This document shows positions 55,496 through 64,000 of a stretch of DNA of 64,000 bases, piece by piece (positions within the stretch are counted from its first letter, which is position 1; the number at the start of each line of letters is the position of its first letter). This DNA is from Diospyros lotus (taxonomy: Eukaryota > Streptophyta > Magnoliopsida > Ericales > Ebenaceae). Below the pieces are notes generated by a model that saw only the letters and a list, made by a program, of their open reading frames with translations, had not been told where the DNA came from and searched no databases. Position numbers and translations under genes: made by a program. The DNA is taken from positions 49,487,716 through 49,551,715 of the forward strand of contig NC_068338.1 in NCBI RefSeq assembly GCF_014633365.1. Direction: 5' to 3'.

Positions 55496-55940
55496 AGTTT
55501 GTTATCTGATAAAAAGTTGTTCTAAGCAACTAGGGATAACAAGAATGGGTTAACAGTGAGAAGCTGTTACGACTGGTCACTAGCACTGAAATTGGTGACA
55601 GGTTTCGATTTAGGTAGAACATCTTGTTATTGGGCTTCATCATCAGTTCCAAGGTGCTAAGGATTACATGAAGAAAGATGGGAAGATTCTTGTCACAGGT
55701 ATTGTTGCCTCTGGTAGCATGCAAAGAATGCAGAATCTAATGACGTTCTCATATATTCAGGTCAAGGTGGAAATCCATTGGTTGTAGATAAGAAGCCTGA
55801 AGATCAAAAACCTGGAATAGGTATCTTTGCAATGAAGAACAGCATGGATGAAGGAACACAGGTGAGGGTTGTTCATGGTCACCAAACTTGGCAGACTTAT
55901 AATATTCTAGGGACAAGTAGTCAGAGAAACTTTGTTTAAA
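55496..55940 (+). pseudogene. SRA-YDG relic R4 (internally deleted)
   Basis: MSLLSDKKLF start then stop; GDRFRFR, a frameshifted central part, GQGGNPLVVDKKPEDQKP and NSMDEGTQVRVVHGHQ are readable; the YDG end is lost. More diverged from R1 and R3 than they are from each other. Confidence 0.78.
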
Positions 55941-56054
55941 ACCATCCTTAAAGGACAAGCAGGGTATCCTTTTTTGCTTTTTCTGGTTCTTTGAAGAGAA
56001 ATATGAGAAATCATTAAAGGACAAAACCATCCTTAAATAATATGTTTTTTCAAT

Positions 56055-56290
56055 TCGTAATTTTGTCAAGGTAATCATCTTGTCTTTCTTCATCCCTTTC
56101 CTCTTAGATTTGTTAGTTAAAATTCATTTCCTCAAGAAAGTTAACAAATCCCCACCATGTTTTGCATGTTTAGGTACTACAATAATGCATACTATGCCAA
56201 GGCTGGGAATCAGCAAAGCAGAGATGAACCTCCTTGAGGTGGACTACTTATTTGGTTTAGGCTTTCAAATTGAATGCCATGTTTCATAAA
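56055..56290 (+). pseudogene. Cyclin-P4/U4 fragment after R4
   Basis: Intron tail ending TTTTGCATGTTTAG and exon start GTACTACAATAATGCATACT; the frame gives [20 protein letters not shown]. Best match of the three fused fragments to 16431-16685, apart from a 1-base loss in TTGGGAAT. Confidence 0.7.
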
Positions 56291-57826
56291 GTTAATGTTT
56301 AAGTATTTCAAAGTCAAACCTCTTGCGTGGAAAATGTCTTTCAGAGTTCAATTTGTGAATGTCTTTTGGATCAGGAAAGGTAGAGGTAAGATAATTCTTT
56401 GAGGCCCTTGTGGAAGAGTGTGGCGTTACTCTTCCTTGAAAGGTTTTCTATGGCACTTCAAAAACAAAACAAAACAAAAATAATTTTTGATATTTGACAA
56501 AATGGAGTTTCTTAAAATGATTTCCAATTTTAACAGACAAAGAAAGAATGACATAAAAAAACCAAATAATATGGCTTCGGGAAAGTGACTGCAAGTTTTC
56601 AGCTGAAGAAAAATCATTCAAGGATTTCAAGGCTAAAATCATTGACTTAGGCTTCCAAACAAAGGCTTTACTAGGACAGACAATCGGGTATATATTGCGG
56701 AAGTTATTTAGGGTTACAAATGGGAAAGAGGACAAGTACAAAATCTAGATTAGGGTTTCAAACAGAAGGGAAGCAGGCTGGGGAAGACATACATTGCAGC
56801 AGAACAGTGTTGCCGTTCCGCCGGCATTGTCACTGATCATTACCTTGTCTGTTCTCTTGTCTGCAGCAATCTTCCCTGTATAATTTTAGTCATCCCGATA
56901 TTTTTTTAAGGTAATATATAGATTGAATAAATTTATTAAAATCACACTATTCACACCAATTTATGCAGACGAGCAAATATATTATGAAAAGCATTCAGTT
57001 TCTTGATCTTCTTTTTAAACCATTTACTTTACTCATTTAATACCATGTATAGATTTGAAGTTGGTTGCAGCTATGCATGTGTAAATATTGAGCCCATAAA
57101 TGCTTTATTTCGTATGCATGGTAATATTGGGCACAATCAAATTGTTGGGTTCTTGTTGGAATTCAATTCTTGACCTTTAAAGACAGAAAATATTTGGTAC
57201 TTTTCTTTTTATTTTATTTTTGAAATGTGAGAGCGAATAGATAAAGAGATGGAGAGAGTTTGAAGGGCAGGGTTAAACTTATAATTTTACACCATTTAAA
57301 TAATAGGGAGGTCCTTATAGTTGCAAAAATGGATGAGAACTCCTTTGAAGTTAGCCTTTCGGCAGGATAGTTTGTGTAATTTATCTTAATGTTTAAAACA
57401 TTAAATATTTATCAAGCACTTAAACATTTGGTATCCTTAAACAGTTTAAAGATTTAGTCGATTTATTTAAGGATTTACTGATTCCTGACAAACCATACTC
57501 ATTATATTAATTCAATTACCCTTGTTATATCTTCCTATTACCTACAAGTTTCCAAAATTGCAAAATACACTAGTTTTCTGTTGACGTGGCCCTAAACATT
57601 TAAAGTATGTTAAAAAAAACAACAGAAATACAGATATAAAATGAAGAAAAAGACTAGAACACAGCATTTTTTTTATACAGAATATGAAAAGCTTACTCTG
57701 TACTTAATATATAAATATTTATTTATTAATTTAGTTTACACGCACAGACACATACACAACCATCACATAATTCACATATTGCATGCACCCTGCACAATGA
57801 CAAAATATACACATAATTGCCAACAA

Positions 57827-58218
57827 TGACTTGTTATCTGCTAAAAAATCGTACTAAGCAACTTGGGATAATGAGAATGAGTCGTTAGGACCGGTCCTGG
57901 AGTTGAAGTTGGTGACAGGTTCCAGTTAAGGTAGAACATCTTGTTATTTGCTTCATCGTCAGTTTCAAGGTGCGATAGATTACATGAAGAACTGGAAGAT
58001 TCTTGCCACAAGTATTGTTGCCTCTGGTAGGCATGCAAAAGGTGCAGAATCTGCTTATGTTCTCATATATTCAGGTCAAGGTGGAAATCCATTGGTTGTA
58101 GACAAGAAGCCTGGAGATCAAAAAATTGGGCGAGCTAACTTTGCAACAAAGAACAGAATGGATGAAGGAACACCAGTGAGGGTTATTTGTGGTTGCCAAA
58201 CTTTGGAGACATCAAATA
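57827..58218 (+). pseudogene. SRA-YDG relic R5, cut by a retroelement
   Basis: GACTTGTTATCTGCTAAAAA start, then GVEVGDRF, IVASGRHAKGAESAYVLIYS, GQGGNPLVVDKKPGDQKIGR and NRMDEGTPVRVICGCQ. It stops at 58218, where the LTR of the minus-strand chromovirus begins; the rest would lie beyond the right edge of the window. Confidence 0.78.
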
Positions 58219-58523
58219 TGTCAAGTTCTGGATCGAGACTTGAATTTCCTAAGTATAAGAGAATAGAGAGGGAGATAAAAGGAGGGAAGGAGAGATAGAA
58301 TTTGGAGGCAGAATTGAGAGAAGAGATTGGAGGGAAAGAATTCAATGTTATTTCCGTGAATGAATTCACATCCTCGTGCATATAAGCCTTTTATAGGCCA
58401 TGCATAGGTGGTTACAGCCTTCACGTGAGGTATGACAGTCCTCACACTACCACCAAATCAGTTAGTTACACGGCTACTTGTAAAAGTTTAAAAAATTACA
58501 AATGGGACCCTTAGGTCGTGACA
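58219..58523 (-). repeat. 3' LTR of the chromovirus
   Basis: On the element's strand it starts TGTCACGACC after the polypurine tract AAAGGGTAGGGGAC (58524-58540) and ends CCAGAACTTGACA, 305 bp. TATA box CCTATAAAAGG at about 58388-58398. The 5' LTR is outside the window, so the TSD cannot be checked. Confidence 0.8.
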
Positions 58524-58564
58524 GTCCCCTACCCTTTAACAGCATTCTTGTCCTCAAGAAGTCT

Positions 58565-59230
58565 TCAAAGTAGGCTTGTTGTTCTGGGAAACTTCTTCAA
58601 TAACTCGGGGAGGTATTCCCAAGTGATATGGTCGGGCTGAAGGTGCGACCATTGGACCAAAACTTGAATGAGGGGAATTGTACCTTGGTAAACCACCCTC
58701 CGGTCTAGTATAGCTCGAGGTTCTCTTTGTTCCTCCAGTTCATCTTTGATCTCTGGAAGCTGCCGACTTGTGGGTGCTCCTAGTTCAATGGACCTCTTAA
58801 GTAGAACATGGAACACGAGGTGCACCTGTATCCCTTCTGGTAGTTTCAGTTTGTAAGCCATCTTTCCCACTTTAGCTTCTATGACATAGGGCTTGAAATA
58901 TTTGGGATTGAGCTTGGATATTGGTGTGGAAGTAAAGAGCTGTTGCAGAAACCTCTTCACTTTCAAAAACACTGTGTCTCCTACTTCAAATTCTCTATCA
59001 CTCATCTTTCTGTCTACAGCTTGCCTCATTCTGTTCTGGGCGTTAGTTAGCTCTCTTTTTAGGATAGAAAGCATTTCCTTTCTTTGTTGTAAGTAGTGCT
59101 CCACTGTCGCCAGATTAGATGTCCCACTTGCTATAGCAGGTAGGAGAGGTGGCTTGAATCCAAACATTGCTTTAAAGGGGCTCTTCTTGATTGCATTGTG
59201 GAAACAAGAGTTATACCACCATTGGGCCAA
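58565..59230 (-). pseudogene. Integrase C-terminus with chromodomain
   Basis: Open for 221 codons. Residues 1-30 finish the integrase core (KKSPFKAMFGFKPP); 75-125 carry the GPY-like basic region (REFEVGDTVFLKVKRFLQQL); 170-215 form a chromodomain-like end (AILDRRVV, then VLVQWSHL, TWEYLPELLKKFP), which in this lineage targets integration to marked chromatin. Separated from the core by a frame change at about 59250-59300. Confidence 0.8.
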
Positions 59231-59296
59231 TGGTAACCATCTGATCTAACTCCTTGGTTTGGTGAAGCACATGCACCTCAAATAGGTTTCTAGGCA

Positions 59297-59716
59297 CTAA
59301 TTTACCCTCTCCATTTGACCATCAGATTCAGGGTGGTCGACAGTTGACAAGTGCAACCCTACTCCCAACTTCTTAAATAGTTCCTGCCAAAAATTGCTAG
59401 TGAAGATCCTATTTCTGTCGGACACAATTCTTTTTGGAACTCCATGCAACTTGACCACTGAATCTAGGAACACCCGGGCCACTTCTTATGCCGAGAATGG
59501 GTGCGTTAGGCTGAGGAAGTGCCCAAACCTTGTCAATCTATCAACAATCACTAGTATCACATCCTTACCTTCGAACTTGGGTAGGCCCTCCACAAAGTCC
59601 ATAGCGATGCCTTCCCATGCTTGCTCCAGCACTTCCAAGGGTTGTAGCAAGCCCAGGTATGGTACTTGCTCATATTTGCACCGTTGACATGTTTCACACG
59701 CTAGTACAAAATCCAC
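59297..59716 (-). pseudogene. Integrase core remnant
   Basis: Two segments. 59716-59486 has the zinc-binding CETCQRCKYEQ and the first catalytic Asp in AMDFVEGLP; 59482-59297 has IVSDRNRIFTSNFW with the second Asp and ESDGQMERVN with the catalytic Glu. A stop between them and a frame change after show decay. Confidence 0.8.
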
Positions 59717-59867
59717 TACATCCTTTTCTTCCCCTCAGCCAAAAGAACAGTTGCCTTATTTTGTGGTAGGTGGCCCGGATACCTGAGTGACCCCCTAGGG
59801 GTGAACAGTGTAAGGATTTCAAAATCTTCTCCTTCAACTCCTTGTCATCCCCTATCATCGGGCGCCC

Positions 59868-60392
59868 TTAGAATCTGATGAGACCATTTGATAGGGAGTA
59901 GCCCTTTTCCTCCCCTGTTTGCACTGTCAATTTGGTAAAGAGGGACTGCACCCACCCTGTGTTTTCATAATTTTGCTCCACCTCCTTTACCCACTCCGGC
60001 ACTACTGTAGTGATCCCATAACATTGGCCCTCATTTTCCATGACTTCTCTCCTGGACAGTACATCTGCTACTACATTTTCTTTACCTTTTCGGTAGAGGA
60101 TAGTGTAGTCCAAGCCTATTAGTTTAGACACCCATTTTCTTTGTAACTGAGATTGCAGCCTCTATTGGGAGAAAAATCTTAGGCTTTCATGGTCTGTCTT
60201 GATTATAAACGGATTACCCTCTAGGTAGTGTCTCCATTTATCCACCGCCTTCAACACAGCCAGCAATTCTTTGTCATATACGCTCCATCGCTGGTGTTTA
60301 GGCCCCAAAGCTTGGCTTATGTACGCGATAAGTCTCCCTTCTTGCATTAAGACTGCCCCAATCCCCTTTTCACATGCATCCATCTCCACCAC
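59868..60392 (-). pseudogene. RNase H remnant and linker
   Basis: 60392-60162 reads EMDACEKGIGAVLMQEGRLI, YDKELLAVLKAVDKWRHYL and IIKTDHESL, giving the RNase H acidic residues (Asp, Glu, Asp). 60131-59868 continues with YRKGKENVVADVLSRR, the end of the domain. A frameshift separates them at about 60150. Confidence 0.8.
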
Positions 60393-60483
60393 AAATTGTT
60401 TGTTGAAGTCTAGGAGGGCTAATACAAGGGGCTTGTGTCATGGCATTCTTTAAATTTAAGAATGTTGCTTATGCTTGGGGACT

Positions 60484-62083
60484 TCAGAAAAACCCTTCCT
60501 TCTCGAGCAAATCCGTTAGGGGCCTGCTGATCAATCCATAGTGCCTTATGAACTTGCAATAGTAACCTATTAATCCCAAGAATCCCCTTAATTCCCTCAC
60601 CGTCCGAGATCTAGGCCACTCCATCATTGTTGTGATCTTGCTAGGATCGATTTTGACTCCTCCTCCTGAGATGATGTGCCCCAAGTAGCCCACCTCATCT
60701 TTGGCAAAAATACATTTGGATAGCTTGACATACAAATGGTTAGCTCTAAAGACCTCAAATGCGGTTTTAAGGTGGTTTAAGTGTTGGTCCAAGTTTGGGC
60801 TGTACATAGTTCTGAAAGGCACAAGGCGCAGCGAGGCGCAAAAGGTCCTAGAGCCTGAGGCATGAGGCGAGGCACACCTTTTAGAAAAAAAACTCAAAAT
60901 CTTGTAAAATCATAAAAAACTATCAAATTATCAATAATAAGTCATGCATATCATTAATGTTTCATTATCTTCAAATTCTAAACTAACAACATCAAAGTTG
61001 ATTCATTCATCATGCAATTTGCTCATCCCTGTTATTTTTCTTCTTTTGCATGTACTCTCCAATCTCTTGTTTTATTGATGGAGGACATTTTGGAATAGCC
61101 TTAGTATTCTCCACAATCAATAAACACTACAAGTCCACAATCAAGAAAATGTTTTATTTTGAAAAATGCTATTTTTCTAGGTCTGGAAGATTAACGCATT
61201 TTTTCTAAGTCTGGAAGATTAGCGCATTATAAGGAGACATATAAGAAAATGTTTCTATTTTGAAAAACTATCTCCCGGTATTTTGATAGTTAATATTCAT
61301 TGTTGTTAAAATGATTTTTAATGAATTTTTCAAGAAATAGTAGGTATGTATTTTGGGGGTGGTAAAATCGCTAAATCCTGAGTTTGTACTAAAACCAAAA
61401 TTCTATTTTTTTATTGTTATGGATTTTGATTTTTTAGATATTTTTATTGAATCCAAATGGAGGGTACTTTCTTATTTACATTTATCATGTATTAAAGTAA
61501 ATGGAAGATAAAATATAAATAAAAGAAAATGTGGACATTTACTTAAACTAAAGAAATGTAAATAAGTTGTGATGTATGCATGCTGGAACTGAGAAGATGG
61601 GAGGCTGGAGAGGAAAGGAAGAGAGGATGCAGGCACGGGTTTCATGAGGCGCGCCTCGCACCTCTAATAACTATGGGGCTGTATATGAGAATATCGTCAA
61701 AGAAAACTAGGATAAATTTTTGGAAATAGGGAGCAAATATCTAGTTCATAAGGGCTTGGAAGGTGGCCGGGGCATTTGTCAACCCAAAAGGCATAACAAC
61801 AAAATCATAAAGGCCCTGGTGAGTGCGAAATGCAGTATGTCTGTTGGTTTCATTCGGATTTGATGGTATCCGGACCTCAAATCGAGTTTAAAAAAGACCT
61901 TGACCCCGCCCAATTCATCAAGTAGGTCATCAATGAAGGGAATAGGAAATTTGTTTTTGATGTGTGTGAGTTGAGTTGGCGGTAGTCCACACAAAATCTC
62001 CAAGTCCCATCCTTCTTTTTTACCAATAAAACAGGGGATGCCAAGGAACTTTGGCTAGGTTGTATAAATGAAGTGGTTAGCAT
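60484..62083 (-). pseudogene. Reverse transcriptase remnant interrupted by a transposon
   Basis: 62083-61779 has [20 protein letters not shown] and the [22 protein letters not shown] segment, in two overlapping frames. After more decayed sequence, the active-site FFDDIL precedes the insertion point at 61676. Past the inserted element, 60807-60484 continues YSPNLDQHLNHLKTAF, YVKLSKCIFAKDEVGYLGHI and RGFLGLIGYYCKFI. The 137-codon ORF that starts at 60897 begins inside the inserted element and is partly artefact. Confidence 0.8.
60808..61675. mobile_element. DNA transposon nested in RT, 868 bp, about 11-bp TSD
   Basis: GGGCTGTACAT (60797-60807) and GGGCTGTATAT (61676-61686) flank it with one mismatch. 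Ends AGTTCTGAAAGGCACAAGGC and, inverted, CATAGTTATTAGAGGTGCGA share AGTT.T.A.AGG..C.AGGCGC. The interior is AT-rich with no transposase. The AGGCGC-rich ends are typical of a widespread plant MITE type, and the TSD length suggests Mutator-like. Confidence 0.75.
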
Positions 62084-62380
62084 GCTAGAGATCTGTTTTT
62101 CAATCTCTGCCTTTTGTGTAGGAGAGCATCAATAGGCTCTAATATTAACTGGAGTGGTATGAGGTTTCAAGGGTATAGCATGATCCAAGGGCCTTTGGGG
62201 AGGTAGGGAGTTAGGTTCTTGGAATAGGTCCTTAAAGTTTTCCATTAGTACATGCAAGCTATCTAAAGTAGTTACCTCTTGATGGGTGATGTGAGATGCT
62301 TCCCTCTTCTCTGATAGGTACTCATCTGTTTGATCTAATTCTTCTCCCTCAATGGCACATATCGAGTATAGCTGAGATAT

Positions 62381-63049
62381 CTATCCCCTTTTCTTTACCA
62401 ACAACTTTTGTAGCTTGTCTCCTTTGATCATTTTACACTCCCCTTGTTCCAAACTTCCCACTAAGGTTAACCGTTTGCAGCCCATTTTCGGTGTTACTTC
62501 CAACTTGTTAAAGTCGAAGGTTAGGGGACTAACCGTTCTCATCCAATCCACACCCAGCACAATATCAGAGCCACCCAACTCTAGGATCCTCAGATCAGCC
62601 TTGAACTCGTTTCCTTGCATCATCCAAGTGAACCCTGCACACTTGCAGTGGCTATATATTTTGTGTCCGTTGGCTACAGTCACTGACAAGGGGTTAGTAT
62701 GGGTCAACTTACATCCCAGTTCCTTGGTTGTAGCTTCATTGAGGAAGCTATGAGTACTACCACTGTCTATTAGTACCATAAGCTTCTTTTTTCCCAACTG
62801 GCCTTTGACTTTAATTATCTTCCCCATAGGTCCCCCTTTCAAGGCGTGGAAGGAGATCTCCCCACCTTCTGATCCTTGTTCTTCCTCTAGTGTTTCTAAT
62901 GGAGGCTCCTCTTTCTTCTTGTCTTCTTCTTCCTCTTTATCCAACTCTTCTTCTTCATTCCCTCCTCCACCTTCCATCTTAAACAATTGTCTCCTACATT
63001 GATACCCTTGGTTATATTTCTCCCTGCACCTGAAACATAAACCCAGCAT
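62381..63049 (-). pseudogene. Gag knuckle and protease of the chromovirus
   Basis: Open for 222 codons. CFRCREKYNQGYQC at residues 5-18 is a variant CCHC knuckle with Gly-Tyr where His is expected (so probably dead). An acidic run (30-62) follows, then protease LIDSGSTHSFLNEATTKELG (93-112) with DSGS intact, then GSDIVLGVDWMRTVSPLTFD. Family role: particle maturation. Separated from gag and RT by frame changes. Confidence 0.8.
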
Positions 63050-63213
63050 CCTCCTCTAGTCTAGAGCGGTGCTCCTATTTGCCCTCACGTTAAATCCCCC
63101 TTGTAGCCCACATGTAGTGACTACAAGGCACCATAGCCTTCGAAGTACCCCCACTGAAAGCCCCTTCTGTAGGGAACGATTTAGCCACGGTCTTGTTCTT
63201 TTTGAAAATGGCT

Positions 63214-63978
63214 TCAAGCGTCAGCTCTTGTAGCCTTGCCTTCTCTGCTGCCTCCCCTCATCGTCGCTGGCATCATCATCTTCACCATTGATTTTAACTC
63301 GTCTTCTTTAAGGCCGCTGATAAAACTGGACACGAAGTATTCATCGGTTAAAGTGGGTTGAGCACTCCACATTAGTGACCCCAATTCCTCAAACTTCTCT
63401 TGATACTCGGTCACTGTTCCCTCTTGTCTCAACTTATTAAACTCCTTGATTACATCGGCCATATTTCTCTCCCTGAACCCAACACACATCTCTTCTGTAA
63501 AGTCTATCCATCTCACCCCCATACCTCTAGATCTCGACCATCCTTGGTACCAACAATCGGCTAAGTCGTTAAGACAAGCTGAAGCTAGCATGATTCGCTG
63601 GTTCTCAAGGATACTGTAGAATTGGAAGTACCTCTCACACCTCCGGATCCACCATCTCGGTTTAGATCCTTCAAACAGAGGTATTTGCAGCCTCGATACG
63701 GGTCCATGATTAACTCTAGGGGAATTCAAATCCCTTACCTGATCGCATGTCTCCTCAGTGTGTACATTATCTGTCTCTCTTGCTCCTTGAGGCCTAGGAA
63801 GTATCCCTTGTCCCGAAGTCCCTGTCTCCGGTACTGATCGAGGGGGAAATGACAACCGAAATTGGGGAAGCGCGGATAGCATGTTGATCACATTGTTGAT
63901 CCGTTGCTCCATCGACTCTCTCTGTCGAACCAATTCTCTCATCACACCTTCTCGGCAAGCCACCATGTCCTCCCGCAA
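63214..63978 (-). pseudogene. Gag of the chromovirus
   Basis: Open for 254 codons. Coiled-coil-like N-terminus (1-45), a linker, then the gag core: LQIPLFEGSKPRWWIRRCER, YFQFYSILENQRIMLASACL, ADCWYQGWSR and VTEYQEKFEELGSLM. It ends in a frameshift at about 63220; the frame after it (down to 63050) still reads LQELTLEAIFKKNKTV-like sequence. It may start slightly upstream, near the window edge. Confidence 0.8.
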
Positions 63979-64000
63979 TTCTTCCCTAATGGATCGGACC

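Larger units (their letters stand above)
58219..64000 (-). mobile_element. Decayed Reina-type chromovirus, 5' end beyond window
   Basis: Order from the right edge: gag (63978-63214), CCHC and protease (63049-62381), RT (62083-60484, interrupted by a transposon), RNase H (60392-60162), linker (60131-59868), integrase (59716-59297), integrase C-terminus with chromodomain (59230-58565), polypurine tract (58524-58540), 3' LTR (58219-58523). Many stops and frame changes, so it is inactive. Coding order RT-RH-INT and the C-terminal chromodomain place it among chromoviruses. Confidence 0.88.

Overview
This window is nuclear DNA of a flowering plant, probably a eudicot. It is AT-rich, has no operons or bacterial-style gene packing, and most of it is nested LTR retrotransposons and small DNA transposons with readable target-site duplications. 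The cellular gene families visible are a SUVH-type SRA/YDG domain and a P/U-type cyclin, both plant types. I cannot name the species.

The backbone is a decayed segmental array. Its unit is an SRA(YDG)-only gene, followed by a fragment of a cyclin-P4/U4-type gene and a conserved non-coding flank. Two copies are open over 419 codons (1560-2819 and 37192-38451). A third (46122-47382) is split by a 1-base insertion. Five more are relics (12379-12960, about 31340-31530, 53034-53570, 55496-55940, 57827-58218), four of which share one internal deletion. The blocks around 0-14 kb, 16.7-31.5 kb, 31.6-42 kb and 45.8-54.6 kb are paralogous, so each serves as an empty-site reference for insertions in the others.

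Region by region: 0.5-1.4 kb, MITE-like element at a TATA box; 1.6-2.8 kb, SRA gene 1; 3.8-10.0 kb, Tat-type LTR element with gag and protease remnants only, flanked by an unusual duplication of about 185 bp; 10.9-11.6 kb, CACTA-like element; 12-17 kb, SRA relic and cyclin fragments; 17.3-31.1 kb, a complete, very young Athila-type Ty3/gypsy element on the minus strand (TSD GGACT, LTRs nearly identical, intact 1835-codon polyprotein); 31-36.7 kb, SRA relic and a cluster of MITE-like elements; 37.2-38.5 kb, SRA gene 2; 38.9-41.1 kb, nested insertions including a solo Athila-family LTR; 41.8-44.3 kb, MITEs; 46.1-47.4 kb, SRA gene 3 (broken); 47.8-50.3 kb, truncated gag-protease element; 51.6-52.4 kb, solo LTR; 53-58.2 kb, three SRA relics with cyclin fragments; 58.2-64 kb, decayed chromovirus on the minus strand running off the right edge.

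The most interesting system is inside the Athila element. Between pol and the 3' LTR, where relatives carry an env-like ORF, there are two intact same-strand ORFs: an intronless cytokinin-activating LOG phosphoribohydrolase (21199-21867) and a 181-residue basic, Cys-rich protein (22035-22580) that resembles the small nucleic-acid-binding proteins of flexible filamentous plant RNA viruses. The pair has promoter-like sequence upstream and lies between repeated polypurine-tract-like sequences. It looks like a mobile cassette of hormone-activation and nucleic-acid-binding genes carried by a retrotransposon.
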